From positions 1 to 64,000 of the forward strand of contig NZ_SMUV01000059.1 in NCBI RefSeq assembly GCF_004358185.1: a stretch of DNA of 64,000 nt, in the 5' to 3' direction. Shown here piece by piece: positions 25,116 through 34,101 of the stretch. A model generated the notes under the pieces. The model ran no database searches. It was not told the origin of the DNA and worked only from the letters and a program-made list of their open reading frames with translations. Every line of letters begins with the position of its first letter. Within the stretch, counting starts at the first letter, position 1. Made by a program: the position numbers and the translations under genes. The stretch is from Antarcticimicrobium luteum. GTDB taxonomy: Bacteria; Pseudomonadota; Alphaproteobacteria; Rhodobacterales; Rhodobacteraceae.

Positions 25116-26060
25116 TCAGGTCAGCCAGAACAGCAGCGCGCTGAGGCTGAAGAAGGCGGCGGAGGTGGCCACCAGCAGGGCGATGGAGGCCGCCCCGCCA
25201 AGGCCGCGCTCCTGCGCCAGAACGGTGTAGATGCCGAACATCGGCATCGCCGCCGACAGGATCGCGGCAAGGCGCATCTCTTCGCTCAGGGCGGCGAGGC
25301 CGAGCAGCGGCAGCGCCAGCGCCGCAAGCGCCACCATCCCCGGATGCAGCAACAGCTTGGCCGCCGCGATCTGCGCCGCCAGCGTCTTGTTTCCCTTCAT
25401 CGGCAGCCCCACCAGCGCGCCGCCGATCACCATCAGCGACAGCGCGGCGGCAGAGGCCGCCAGCATCCCCATCACCCGGGTCACCGGCGCCGGGATGGTC
25501 AGGCCGGAGGCCGAGACCGCCAGCCCCAAGAGCAGCCCGATCACCATCGGCCGCTTCAGCAGCCCCAACAGCACATGGCCCGCCCGCCGCAGCGGCGAAA
25601 CCCCGGCGCGACCCTCCGCCAGATCCATCAGAATCAGGCAGATCGGGATGATCAGCACATTCTCGACCAGGAAATTCAGCGCCAGGATCACGCCTGCCAG
25701 ATCGGGCAGCACCAGCAGCAGCACCGGATAGCCGACAAAGCCGGAGTTGGGGCAGGAGGCCCCCATCACCGCCAGCGCCCGGCGCGGCCTGTCCGGCGCG
25801 GTGGCGCCGAACCACAGCCAGGCGGCGATGAGGGTCGCCAGCCCGCCGACCGCCATCACCAGCAGATAGCCGGGGCGCAGCACCTCGCCCAGATCGCGGC
25901 CCGCCACCGCGTTGAACAGCAGCGCCGGCAGCGCCAGGTTCAGCACATATTGCCCCAGAACCCCCATGTCCTGCGGTTTGAACCAGCCGATCCGCACCAC
26001 GATGTAGCCGATGACCACCGCAGCGTAGATCGGAAAGGTGATGCCGAGAATATCGCTCAT
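25116..26060 (-). CDS. AEC-family transporter (possible malonate carrier)
   Basis: An inner-membrane carrier of the auxin-efflux-carrier family with about ten membrane segments in two halves. Typical stretches are FPIYAAVVIGYIVVRIGWF, LNLALPALLFNAVAG and ASCPNSGFVGYPVLL (conserved N-x-GF crossover region). It has 314 residues. It overlaps the HD-domain gene by four bases and faces matB tail to tail, suggesting dicarboxylate (malonate) uptake, as for MdcF-type members. The substrate is inferred. Confidence 0.82.
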   Translation of the reverse strand: MSDILGITFPIYAAVVIGYIVVRIGWFKPQDMGVLGQYVLNLALPALLFNAVAGRDLGEVLRPGYLLVMAVGGLATLIAAWLWFGATAPDRPRRALAVMGASCPNSGFVGYPVLLLVLPDLAGVILALNFLVENVLIIPICLILMDLAEGRAGVSPLRRAGHVLLGLLKRPMVIGLLLGLAVSASGLTIPAPVTRVMGMLAASAAALSLMVIGGALVGLPMKGNKTLAAQIAAAKLLLHPGMVALAALALPLLGLAALSEEMRLAAILSAAMPMFGIYTVLAQERGLGGAASIALLVATSAAFFSLSALLFWLT

Positions 26061-26719
26061 GTCGCGGTCCAGTCCGGCGGCAGGGGGGTGCCGATCTCGG
26101 CGCCGAGGTCTTCGAGGAAACCGATCATGCGCCGGGCGCGCGCGTGGGCGATCTGCCGCCCCCGCGCGGTCAGCATTCCGGCGGGCAGCGCCAGCAGCTT
26201 GGTGCGGAAATGATCGAGCGCATGGGCCCTGTCGTCGGGATCGCGGCGCTGGGAAAAGGGGTCGGCGGGATCATAGAGCGGCCGCCCCAGCGCGCCGGAA
26301 ACGGCAAAGCAACGGGCGATACCCACGGCCCCCAGCGCATCCAGCCGGTCGGCATCGCGCAGGATCTTCGCCTCTGGCGTCTCCGGCGGGATACCGGCGG
26401 AAAAACTATGCGCGGCGATGGCGTGCCGGGTCGCCGCGATCCGCTCCGCGTCAAAGCCCAGATCACGCAGGATCGGCGCCGCCTCCTCCGCCGCCAGCCT
26501 TGAGGCGCGGGCGCGGTCGGGGCTGTCCTTGGGCAGGTTCACCAGATCGTGCAGATAGCTCGCCGCCAGCAGAACCGCGCGATCCGCACCCTCCCCGGCA
26601 ATCGCCTGCACATTGGCCCAGACCCGGTCGAGATGGGCCATGTCATGGGCGCTGTCCTGCGCCATGCGGGTTTCGACAATTTCCCGCAGCCGGTTCCGCA
26701 GGGGGGCGAGATCAGCCAA
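26057..26719 (-). CDS. HD-domain phosphohydrolase, YedJ-like
   Basis: The metal-binding HD signature is visible: [11 protein letters not shown] (first His), [11 protein letters not shown] (His-Asp) and [16 protein letters not shown] (last Asp). At 220 residues it matches small bacterial HD hydrolases such as YedJ, probably acting on nucleotides or other phosphoesters. The start overlaps the aroC stop by eight bases and its stop overlaps the AEC gene, so aroC-HD-AEC may be co-transcribed. The substrate is unknown. Confidence 0.82.
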   Translation of the reverse strand: MADLAPLRNRLREIVETRMAQDSAHDMAHLDRVWANVQAIAGEGADRAVLLAASYLHDLVNLPKDSPDRARASRLAAEEAAPILRDLGFDAERIAATRHAIAAHSFSAGIPPETPEAKILRDADRLDALGAVGIARCFAVSGALGRPLYDPADPFSQRRDPDDRAHALDHFRTKLLALPAGMLTARGRQIAHARARRMIGFLEDLGAEIGTPLPPDWTAT

Positions 26720-27827
26720 TGCGACCCCGGGCCTCGCCCACCGCGCCGCCGATCTGGCCGCGGTTCAGCAGGATATGATCGAGGATCACGCAGGCCATCA
26801 TCGCCTCGCCCACCGGCACCGCGCGGATGCCGACGCAGGGGTCGTGGCGGCCCTTGGTGATGATCTCGGCTGCCTCGCCCGATCTGGTGATGGTCTGGCG
26901 TGGCTTCAGGATCGAGGAGGTGGGTTTGACCGCGAAGCGAACCACCACGTCCTGCCCGGTGGAAATGCCGCCCAGAATGCCGCCGGCGTGGTTCGAGGAA
27001 TACACCGGCCGCCCGTCGTTCCCCATGAAGATCTCATCGGCGTTGTCCTCGCCGGTGAGCTGGGCTGCCGCCATCCCCTCGCCGATCTCCACGCCCTTGA
27101 CCGCGTTGATCGACATCATCGCGGCGGCCAGATCGGTGTCGAGCTTGCCATAGACCGGCGCGCCGAGGCCGGCGGGCACGCCGCGCGCCACCACCTCGAC
27201 GATCGCGCCCACCGAATTGCCGGATTTGCGCAGGGCGGTCATATAGTCCGCCCAGTCCGCCGCCGCCCGGGCGTCGGGGCACCAGAACGGGTTTTCCGCG
27301 ATGGTGCCCCAGTCGAACCGCTCGCGGTCGATCTCATGCGGCCCGATCCGGGTCATGTAGCCGGTGATCTCGACCCCGGGCGCCAATGTCGCCAGCGCCG
27401 CCCGCGCCAGTCCGCCGGCGGCGACCCGCGCCGCCGTCTCGCGCGCCGAAGAGCGGCCGCCGCCGCGGTAATCGCGGATGCCGTATTTCTGCCAATAGGT
27501 GATATCGGCATGGCCGGGCCGGAACTTCTCCATGATCTCGGAGTAATCCTTGGACCGCTGGTCGGTGTTCTCGATCATCAGTTGCACCGGTGTGCCGGTG
27601 GTCTGCCCCTCGAACACGCCCGACAGGATCTTCACCGCGTCCGGTTCGCGCCGCTGGGTGGTATAGCGGCTGGTGCCCGGCCTGCGGCGGTCGAGCCATT
27701 GCTGGATGACGCCCTCGTCCACCGGCACGCCGGGGGGGCAGCCGTCGACCGTGGCGCCCAGTGCGGGCCCGTGGCTTTCGCCCCAGGTGGTGACACGGAA
27801 GAGATGACCGAAGGTGTTCAGGGACAT
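26712..27827 (-). CDS. aroC: Chorismate synthase
   Basis: Converts EPSP to chorismate with reduced FMN, the last step of the shikimate pathway. Family signatures are [21 protein letters not shown] near residue 11, [20 protein letters not shown], and [20 protein letters not shown]. It has 371 residues from ATG 27827; longer in-frame sequence upstream is not conserved. It is the first gene of a minus-strand run with the HD and AEC genes and diverges from an acyltransferase. Confidence 0.97.
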   Translation of the reverse strand: MSLNTFGHLFRVTTWGESHGPALGATVDGCPPGVPVDEGVIQQWLDRRRPGTSRYTTQRREPDAVKILSGVFEGQTTGTPVQLMIENTDQRSKDYSEIMEKFRPGHADITYWQKYGIRDYRGGGRSSARETAARVAAGGLARAALATLAPGVEITGYMTRIGPHEIDRERFDWGTIAENPFWCPDARAAADWADYMTALRKSGNSVGAIVEVVARGVPAGLGAPVYGKLDTDLAAAMMSINAVKGVEIGEGMAAAQLTGEDNADEIFMGNDGRPVYSSNHAGGILGGISTGQDVVVRFAVKPTSSILKPRQTITRSGEAAEIITKGRHDPCVGIRAVPVGEAMMACVILDHILLNRGQIGGAVGEARGRIG

Positions 27828-27888
27828 AGGCGCTGCTCCACAGGGTTCGCGCCCGCAGTTACCGTATTGCCGGGGCCGGTGCAATTCG

Positions 27889-27924
27889 CGGGCCGCAAAT
27901 CGGGCCGCAAAACGGTCCGCAGAC
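27889..27924 (+). repeat. Three 12-bp tandem units upstream of the acyltransferase
   Basis: CGGGCCGCAAAT, CGGGCCGCAAAA and CGGTCCGCAGAC follow each other directly in the gap between aroC and the acyltransferase. Unit 3 is diverged. No protein is encoded. It may be a regulatory array or simple replication slippage. Confidence 0.5.
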
Positions 27925-27999
27925 CGCAGCCACCGGCGGCAAATGGGTCGGGTCCGGCGACCGGTTTCCCCTTGTCCGCAGGCGGAGCCGCTGATTTGA

Positions 28000-29094
28000 A
28001 TGGGGCCGGAACGGAACAGAACTGGGACCGTCGACGTGACATCGGGACATATCCCCTCGCTTGACGGGTTTCGCGCGGTATCGATCCTGGTCGTGTTCGC
28101 CAGCCATGTCGGTTTCGGCGACACCGTGCCCGGGGGCTTCGGGGTGACGGTGTTCTTTTTTATCTCGGGTTTCCTGATTACCACCCTGCTGTGCCGCGAG
28201 ACGGACCGCTATGGCCGGATCTCGTTCCGGGCCTTCTATGCCCGGCGGGTGTTGCGGCTGATGCCGCCGCTGCTCTGCGCGCTGGGGCTGTCCTATCTGC
28301 TGCTGGCCACCGGGATCGCCATCGGCGGGTTCGACTGGACCACGCTCATCAGCCAGATCTTTTTCTTCTTCAACTACCTCTACATCTACGGCCAGAGCGA
28401 GACGGTGCTGGGCCTGGGCGTGCTGTGGTCTCTCTCGGTCGAGGAGCATTTCTATATCCTCTGGCCGCTGGTCTTTCTGGTCTTCGCCGGACCGGTCCGG
28501 CGGTTGCGGTGGATCTGGCCGCTGATCCTGGTTTTCACCCTCTGGCGCGCAGTCCATTACTGGGGTCTGGGGACCGGCTTCGAGGGGATCTATTATCTCA
28601 GCGACACCCGGCTCGACAGCCTGCTGGTCGGATGCGCGCTGGCGCTGTTGATGTGGCGCGACAGGATCCCCGTGCGGGCCGGACGGCCAGTGGTCATGGC
28701 GAGCGTGCTGGCGCTGTCCTTCGCCGCGCTGCTGGTCAGTTTCCTCTGGCGCGATCCGGCGTTCCGCTCGGTGCTCCGATATGCGGTGCAGGGACTCGCG
28801 CTGATGCCGATCTTCTACTATGCGGTCACCCGCCCGGACCTGTGGCTGTTCCGCCCGCTGAACTGGGGCTGGATGCAGAGGATCGGCGTTTATTCCTATT
28901 CGATCTACCTGATCCACCTCGTGCTGATCCGCACCATGGATTTCGGGGCCTTCGCCGGGACCGGAATGCTGTGGAAGGTGATCTGCGCCGGTGGGCTGTC
29001 GGTACTCTATGCCGCGGCGATTCACCAGCTGGTCGAACGCCCGCTGCTGCCGCTGCGGCGGCGCATAACCGGCCATCTGCCGGTGCCGCGCTAG
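28000..29094 (+). CDS. Acyltransferase family 3 (OafA/YrhL-like) membrane protein
   Basis: An integral membrane O-acyltransferase, 364 residues with about ten membrane segments. [20 protein letters not shown] near residue 18 contains the conserved DGxRA...H active-site region, and [18 protein letters not shown] is the second family hallmark. Such enzymes add acetyl or succinyl groups to LPS, exopolysaccharide or peptidoglycan sugars. The start is uncertain: ATG 28000 has GGAG at 12 bases, GTG 28036 is an alternative closer to the family start. It is followed by a TPP riboswitch and is not linked functionally to it. Confidence 0.87.
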   Translation: MGPERNRTGTVDVTSGHIPSLDGFRAVSILVVFASHVGFGDTVPGGFGVTVFFFISGFLITTLLCRETDRYGRISFRAFYARRVLRLMPPLLCALGLSYLLLATGIAIGGFDWTTLISQIFFFFNYLYIYGQSETVLGLGVLWSLSVEEHFYILWPLVFLVFAGPVRRLRWIWPLILVFTLWRAVHYWGLGTGFEGIYYLSDTRLDSLLVGCALALLMWRDRIPVRAGRPVVMASVLALSFAALLVSFLWRDPAFRSVLRYAVQGLALMPIFYYAVTRPDLWLFRPLNWGWMQRIGVYSYSIYLIHLVLIRTMDFGAFAGTGMLWKVICAGGLSVLYAAAIHQLVERPLLPLRRRITGHLPVPR

Positions 29095-29172
29095 ACCCCG
29101 CCGGTGCCGGGGCAGGGCATCGCCGCGGTTGAAATGGCTTGCCGCCGGCGGGGCGGGGCACTACGGTCCGCC

Positions 29173-29312
29173 TCACCTCGGGGTGCCCCTGCGCCTCATC
29201 AGGGTCCATGGGAAACCGTTTCCCGCCCGGGTGAGGCGACAGAAATTCGGGCTGAGATGCAGTTGCGAACCCGTTGAACCTGAACCGGCTCATACCGGCG
29301 TAGGGAAGGTGA
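29173..29312 (+). ncRNA. TPP riboswitch (THI box) of thiBPQ
   Basis: The consensus elements occur in order: CACCTCGGGGTGCCC (P1/P2 5' side), GCTGAGATG (thi-box core, J3/2), ACCCGTTGAACCTGAACCGG (P2 3' side and P4) and CATACCGGCGTAGGGAAGG (P4/P5). P1 is TCACCT (29173-29178) with AGGTGA (29307-29312). The P3 arm is extended: CGCCTCA pairs with TGAGGCG, and GGGAAAC...TTTCCC forms an inner hairpin. It ends 47 bases before thiB, so TPP binding probably blocks ribosome access or transcription of the thiamine importer. Confidence 0.96.
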
Positions 29313-29359
29313 ATGGACATGCCTCCACCCTTGCCCTGTCGCCGCAAAAGGAGGATGCC

Positions 29360-30337
29360 ATGAAGTATCTAACGTTTGCAGCGGGATTGCTTTCGGCCAC
29401 TACGGCGCTTGCCGAGGTGCCGACGCTGACCGTCTATACCTATGACAGTTTCACCGCCGAATGGGGGCCCGGCCCGCAGGTCGAAAAGGCCTTCGAGGAG
29501 GTCTGCGGCTGCTATCTGAAACTGGTCGCCGCCGGCGACGGCGCCGCACTGCTGGCTCGGCTCAAGCTCGAAGGCGCCCGCACCGAGGCCGATATCGTGC
29601 TGGGGCTGGACACCAACCTTGTTCAGGCAGCCCGCGACAGCGGCCTCTTCGCCCCCCATGCGGTGACGGCCGAGTACGATCTGCCGATCGAATGGAGCGA
29701 TGCGAATTTCGTCCCCTACGACTGGGGCTATTTCGCCTTCGTCCAGTCCCGCGATCTCGCCGCCCCCACCTCGTTCCGCGCGCTGGCCGACAGCGATCTG
29801 AAGATCGTGATCCAGGATCCGCGCAGCTCCACCCCGGGGCTGGGCCTGCTGATGTGGGTCAAGGCGGCCTATGGCGATGAGGCCCCGGCGATCTGGGAGG
29901 GGCTGGCCGACAATATCGTCACCGTGACCAAAGGCTGGTCCGAGGCCTATGGCCTGTTCCTCGATGGCGAGGCCGACCTGGTGCTCTCCTACACCACCTC
30001 GCCCGCCTATCACCTGATCGCGGAAGAGGACGACAGCAAGACCGCCGCTCCGTTCGACGAGGGCCATTACATGCAGGTCGAGGTGGCCGGTAAACTCGCC
30101 GCCACCGACCAGCCGGAGCTGGCCGATCAATTCCTGCAATTCATGGTGACGGACGCCTTCCAGTCGGTGCTGCCCACCACCAACTGGATGTACCCGGCGG
30201 TGACGCCGGAGGCTGGCCTGCCCGCAGGCTTCGAGACGCTGATCCAGCCCGCCAAGGCGCTCCTGTTCTCGCCCGAAGAGGCGGCAGAGCTGCGCGACCC
30301 CGCGCTCACCGAATGGCTGACCGCGCTCAGCCGGTAA
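29360..30337 (+). CDS. thiB: Thiamine-binding periplasmic protein
   Basis: Substrate-binding protein of the thiamine/TPP importer. A signal peptide (KYLTFAAGLLSATTALA) is followed by VPTLTVYTYDSFTAEWGPGP, the usual ThiB mature start, and later SYTTSPAYHLIAEEDDSK. It has 325 residues. GGAGG lies five bases before ATG 29360. It sits directly behind the TPP riboswitch, and its 3' end overlaps thiP by 25 bases. Confidence 0.95.
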   Translation: MKYLTFAAGLLSATTALAEVPTLTVYTYDSFTAEWGPGPQVEKAFEEVCGCYLKLVAAGDGAALLARLKLEGARTEADIVLGLDTNLVQAARDSGLFAPHAVTAEYDLPIEWSDANFVPYDWGYFAFVQSRDLAAPTSFRALADSDLKIVIQDPRSSTPGLGLLMWVKAAYGDEAPAIWEGLADNIVTVTKGWSEAYGLFLDGEADLVLSYTTSPAYHLIAEEDDSKTAAPFDEGHYMQVEVAGKLAATDQPELADQFLQFMVTDAFQSVLPTTNWMYPAVTPEAGLPAGFETLIQPAKALLFSPEEAAELRDPALTEWLTALSR

Positions 30338-31872
30338 GCGGCGCAGCGGGGGTCGGCGCGGCGGCATTCGTCGCCGCGCTGATCCTCGGCACGCTCGCCG
30401 CCGTGGCCCTTCGGGCCGAGCCGGGCAAGGGGCTCGGCCCCGCCGACTGGCAGGCGCTGCGCTTTACCCTCATGCAGGCCGCGCTCTCCGCCGTCTTCAG
30501 TGTGGCGCTGGCGGTGCCGGTGGCCCGCGCGCTGGCGCGGCGGCGGTTTCCCGGCCGTGCGGCGCTGATCACGCTTCTCGGCGCGCCGTTCATCCTGCCG
30601 GTGATCGTCGCCGTGCTGGGCCTCTTGGCCGTCTTCGGCCGCGCCGGATGGGTCAGCCAGGCGCTGGGCGCCGTCGGGCTCGAGCCGCTGCGAATCTATG
30701 GTCTGCACGGGGTGGTGCTGGCGCATGTCTTCTTCAACCTGCCGCTGGCGACCCGGCTGATCCTGCAGGGCTGGCAGGAGATCCCCGCCGAACGCTTCCG
30801 CCTCGCCGCCCAGCTTGGCGCCGGCCCGGGGGCGATCTGGCGGCTGCTGGAGCGTCCGATGCTTGCCCGCGTGGCCCCCGGCGCGCTGGCGGTGGTCTTT
30901 GCCATCTGCCTCAGCTCCTTCGCCGTGGCGCTGACGCTGGGCGGCGGCCCGCGCGCCACCACGGTGGAACTGGCGATCTATCAGGCGTTCCATTTCGATT
31001 TCGACCTCGGTCGCGCGGCGCTGCTGTCCTGCATCCAGATCGCCCTGACGGTGATCGCCGCCAGCCTCGCCCTGCGCGCGCGCCCCGGCGGCGGTTTCGG
31101 CGCCGGTCTCGACCGCCCGGTGCAGCGGTGGGACGCCAATACAACCGGCCTGCGCCTGCTCGATACCGGCGCCATCGCCCTCGCCGCCCTGTTTCTGCTG
31201 CTGCCGCTGGCCGCCATCGCCCTTTCCGGCTTGCCCGGCCTGCCGCAACTGCCGCTGAGCGTCTTTCGCGCCGCCGCAACCTCGGTGCTGATCGCGCTGG
31301 GCAGCACCGCAATCCTGCTCCTCCTCGCCGTGCCCATGGCCGCCACCGTCGCGCTCGCCCGCCACGCGCTCTGGGTCGAGCTGGCGGGTCTGCTCGGCCT
31401 CGCCGTCTCGCCGCTGGTGATCGGCATCGGCCTTTTCGTGGTGATCTATCCGCTGGCCGACCCCTTTGCGCTGGCGCTGCCGGTGACGGCGCTGGTCAAC
31501 GCGGTGATGGCGCTGCCCTTTGCCCTGCGCATCCTCGTGCCGCGCGCGCAGGCGGTGATCGGCGATTACGGAAGGCTGGGGGCCAGCCTGAACATGGGCG
31601 GCGGGCCGTTCCTGCGGCTGGTGCTGCTGCCGCGGATGCGGGCCCAGATCGGCTTTGCCGCCGGTCTCGGTGCCGCGCTGTCGATGGGCGATCTCGGCGT
31701 CATCGCGCTTTTTGCCGATACCGAGGTGGCCACGCTGCCGCTGCAGATCTACCGTCTGATGGGGGCCTACCGGATGGAGGCGGCGGCGGGCGCGGCGCTC
31801 CTGCTGCTGGTGTTGTCGATGCTGGCCTTCTGGATCTTCGACCGCGGAGGGCGCTGGCATGCTGAGGCTTGA
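30313..31872 (+). CDS. thiP: Thiamine ABC transporter permease
   Basis: Inner-membrane permease made of two fused MetI-type halves, 519 residues with about twelve membrane segments. Each half has an EAA-like loop (PAERFRLAAQLGAGPGAIWR and DYGRLGASLNMGGGPFLRLV), as expected of ThiP. The ATG lies inside the thiB 3' end (25-base overlap), which implies coupled translation. The 3' end overlaps thiQ by 14 bases. Confidence 0.95.
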   Translation: MADRAQPVSGAAGVGAAAFVAALILGTLAAVALRAEPGKGLGPADWQALRFTLMQAALSAVFSVALAVPVARALARRRFPGRAALITLLGAPFILPVIVAVLGLLAVFGRAGWVSQALGAVGLEPLRIYGLHGVVLAHVFFNLPLATRLILQGWQEIPAERFRLAAQLGAGPGAIWRLLERPMLARVAPGALAVVFAICLSSFAVALTLGGGPRATTVELAIYQAFHFDFDLGRAALLSCIQIALTVIAASLALRARPGGGFGAGLDRPVQRWDANTTGLRLLDTGAIALAALFLLLPLAAIALSGLPGLPQLPLSVFRAAATSVLIALGSTAILLLLAVPMAATVALARHALWVELAGLLGLAVSPLVIGIGLFVVIYPLADPFALALPVTALVNAVMALPFALRILVPRAQAVIGDYGRLGASLNMGGGPFLRLVLLPRMRAQIGFAAGLGAALSMGDLGVIALFADTEVATLPLQIYRLMGAYRMEAAAGAALLLLVLSMLAFWIFDRGGRWHAEA

Positions 31873-32557
31873 AGACGCGGTGATCCGCAATGGCGAGTTC
31901 ACCGTCCGCGCCGATTGGGCGGTGGATGGGGGCGCCCGCGTCGCCGTCATCGGCCCCTCCGGTGCCGGCAAGACCACGCTGATCGAGGCGATCGCCGGCT
32001 TCCGCCCGCTGGAGCGCGGCCGCATCCTCTGGGACGGGCGCGACATTACCGGCGACGCCCCGGGCAAGCGTCCCGTCGCCATGTTGTTCCAGGACGGCAA
32101 CCTGTTCCCGCACCTGACCGTGGCGGAAAATGCCGGCCTCGGCCTGCGCCCCGACCTGCGGCTGAATGCAGAGCAGAAGGCCAGGGTCCGCGCAGCGCTC
32201 ACCCGCGTCGGGCTGGCGGGGCTGGAGGATCGCAAACCCGGCGCCCTCTCCGGTGGCCAGCAAAGCCGCGCCGCGCTGGCCCGGGTGCTGTTGCAGGACC
32301 GGCCGCTCTTGCTGCTCGATGAACCCTTCGCCGCCCTCGGCCCGGCGCTGAAGGTCGAAATGCTGGATCTGGTCGCGGCACTGGCCGAAGAGACCGGCGC
32401 AACGCTGCTGATGATCAGCCACGATCCGGACGACGCCCGCCGCATCGCCGATCAGGCGATCCTGGTGGCCGTGGGCACGGCCCACCCGCCGCAACCCACC
32501 GCCGCGCTGCTGGACAATCCGCCGCCGGCGCTCCGCGACTATCTGGGCGAAACCTGA
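31859..32557 (+). CDS. thiQ: Thiamine ABC transporter ATPase
   Basis: ATPase with Walker A GPSGAGKT, signature LSGGQQSRAALAR, Walker B LLLLDEPFAALG and the switch MISHDPDDAR. The 232-residue length is typical of ThiQ, which lacks the long C-terminal regulatory domain of PotA/MalK types. It is the last gene of the riboswitch-controlled operon. A large hairpin begins two bases after its stop. Confidence 0.94.
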   Translation: MLRLEDAVIRNGEFTVRADWAVDGGARVAVIGPSGAGKTTLIEAIAGFRPLERGRILWDGRDITGDAPGKRPVAMLFQDGNLFPHLTVAENAGLGLRPDLRLNAEQKARVRAALTRVGLAGLEDRKPGALSGGQQSRAALARVLLQDRPLLLLDEPFAALGPALKVEMLDLVAALAEETGATLLMISHDPDDARRIADQAILVAVGTAHPPQPTAALLDNPPPALRDYLGET

Positions 32558-32558
32558 C

Positions 32559-32609
32559 AAACTGCCGGCACGCGCCCGCCGGCCGATGGCGGGCGCGTGC
32601 CGGCAGTTT
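32559..32609. terminator. 22-bp perfect hairpin between thiQ and ribH
   Basis: The arms at 32559-32580 and 32588-32609 are perfectly complementary over 22 bases with a seven-base loop. Each arm ends in AAA or TTT, so the structure reads as a terminator on both strands, with short T-tracts. It closes thiBPQ on the plus strand and can serve ribH coming from the other side. Confidence 0.78.
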
Positions 32610-32662
32610 CAAAGACCTCAAGGCCGCCTGCGGCTGGTTCCGGGAAACGGGGGCAGGGGCCC

Positions 32663-33109
32663 TTATTCCGCCGCCATCGGCACCAGCGCGGCGCGGGTCT
32701 TTGCGATACCCAGCGCCGCCTCTGCCGCCTCGCGCCCCTTTTGCACGAAATGGGCGCGGTAGATGGCGCTGTGATGCTCTGTCTCCTGATAGTGATGCGG
32801 CGTCAGCGACACCGAGAGCACCGGCACCCCGCTGTCGAGGCCCGCGCGCATCAGCCCGTCGACCACCGCCCGGGCGACGAAATCGTGCCGATAGATGCCG
32901 CCGTCCACCACCAGCGCGGCGCAGGCCACGGCGGCGTATTTGCCGGTCATCGCCAGATCGCGCGCCAGAAGCGGCATCTCGAAGGCGCCGGGCACGTCAA
33001 AGACATCGACTTGGCTTGCCGGGATCAGTTGCAGGAACCCCTCCAGCGCGCGGTCCACCACATCGGCGTGCCATTGCGCTTTGACGAAGGCGTATCGGGT
33101 GTGTGTCAT
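32663..33109 (-). CDS. ribH: 6,7-dimethyl-8-ribityllumazine synthase, RibH2-type
   Basis: Penultimate enzyme of riboflavin synthesis, joining the pyrimidinedione and dihydroxybutanone phosphate. YAFVKAQWHADVVDRALEGF, DVFDVPGAFEMPLLARDLA and ALVVDGGIYRHDFVARAVVD resemble Brucella/Rhizobium RibH2; the IYRHDFVA histidine is the catalytic one. It has 148 residues from ATG 33109, with GGAGAG six bases upstream. It stands alone, without other rib genes, under an FMN riboswitch, which suggests a secondary lumazine synthase beside a housekeeping copy elsewhere. Confidence 0.92.
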   Translation of the reverse strand: MTHTRYAFVKAQWHADVVDRALEGFLQLIPASQVDVFDVPGAFEMPLLARDLAMTGKYAAVACAALVVDGGIYRHDFVARAVVDGLMRAGLDSGVPVLSVSLTPHHYQETEHHSAIYRAHFVQKGREAAEAALGIAKTRAALVPMAAE

Positions 33110-33164
33110 CGTGATCTCTCCATTGGTTGAACGACACGTCACCCAAGGCGATCACGAACAGCAC

Positions 33165-33186
33165 GGACCCACGCGTCGCGCGGTCC
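33165..33186 (-). other. Stem-loop between FMN aptamer and ribH
   Basis: GGACC (33165-33169) pairs with GGTCC (33182-33186) around a loop carrying complementary CGCG blocks. It lies just 3' of the aptamer on the minus strand and may be part of the expression platform. There is no T-run, so control at translation is more likely than termination. Confidence 0.35.
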
Positions 33187-33195
33187 CGGTCTGCA

Positions 33196-33345
33196 CGTTC
33201 TCTTCCATCCGGACTTTCACCGTCGGCTCCGGCCTCTCACCGGATCTGCTGACACCCCCGCCGGTTTTGTGGGAGGGGGCCGCTCGCGGGCTCGCGGGAA
33301 ACCCCGCATACCGCCGGTGGGGAATTTCACCCCGCCCTGAGAACG
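33196..33345 (-). ncRNA. FMN riboswitch (RFN element) of ribH
   Basis: Read on the minus strand, the conserved RFN blocks are AGGGCGGGGTGAAATTCCCC, ACCGGCGGTA, AGCCCGCGAGC, CAGCAGATCCGGTGAGA, CCGGAGCCGACGGTGAAAG and TCCGGATGGAAGAGAACG. P1 is a perfect seven-base pairing of CGTTCTC (33339-33345) with GAGAACG (33196-33202). It lies 86 bases before the ribH start. FMN binding should lower ribH expression. Confidence 0.96.
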
Positions 33346-33405
33346 CCGCGACCTTGCCAAGGCGCGCCGCGCCGGTCAAGCATGGCCGCAACGAAGGAGA
33401 GGCCG

Positions 33406-34041
33406 ATGCACCCCAACCCGATCTACCGCACCGCCGATGCCGCCCGGAACATCGGTTTCGCCCGCGCCCGCGCCCGCGGCTTCGGCGTGCTGGCGGTCGC
33501 AGATCCGGCGGGGGTCGCGCCGATGCTGTCGCATGTGCCCTTCGTGCTCTCGGACGATGGCGCCATGGCCGAGCTGCATCTGGTCCGCTCCAATCCCATC
33601 GCCCGGGCGCTCCAATCCCCGCTGCCCGCCCGCCTCGCGGTCAGCGGGCCGGACAGCTATATCTCGCCCGACTGGTACGGGATGGAGGACCAGGTGCCGA
33701 CCTGGAACTATGTCGCCGTCCATCTGACCGGGCGGCTGGAGCTTTGCCCGCAAGAGGAGCTGCGCGGCTTTCTCGACCGGCTCTCGGCGCAGTTCGAGGC
33801 CCGGCTGGCGCCGAAACCGGAATGGCGCGCCGACAAGGTGGACCGGGCCGCGCTGGACCGGATGATGCGGATGATCGTGCCCGCGCGGCTGCATGTGGAT
33901 GGGATCGACGGCACCTGGAAACTGGCGCAGAACAGACCCGGGGCCGCCCGCCTCGCCGCCGCCGACGGGGTGGCGGAAACCGGCATCGGCGCCGAACTTT
34001 CCGCGCTGGCCGAGCTGATGCGAGACGTCCCGGAGGAATGA
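33406..34041 (+). CDS. FMN-binding protein of the PaiB family
   Basis: A 211-residue PaiB-like protein (FMN-binding negative transcriptional regulator family, split-barrel flavin fold). HPNPIYRTADAARNIGFARA starts the conserved N-terminus, and SYISPDWYGMEDQVPTWNYV is the family signature. ATG 33406 has AAGGAGA five bases upstream. It diverges from ribH across the FMN riboswitch. No helix-turn-helix is visible, so a flavin-dependent enzymatic or redox role is as plausible as gene control. Confidence 0.85.
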   Translation: MHPNPIYRTADAARNIGFARARARGFGVLAVADPAGVAPMLSHVPFVLSDDGAMAELHLVRSNPIARALQSPLPARLAVSGPDSYISPDWYGMEDQVPTWNYVAVHLTGRLELCPQEELRGFLDRLSAQFEARLAPKPEWRADKVDRAALDRMMRMIVPARLHVDGIDGTWKLAQNRPGAARLAAADGVAETGIGAELSALAELMRDVPEE

Positions 34042-34101
34042 TGGACAGCCGCCCCGCCCGCGCCTAGGCTGCCGCCGAACACAGCGAACGGAGCGACCCC
34101 A

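Noticed and set aside
27889-27924. CRISPR-like array
   Set aside because: Units are 12 bases and directly adjacent with no spacers; no cas genes in the window.
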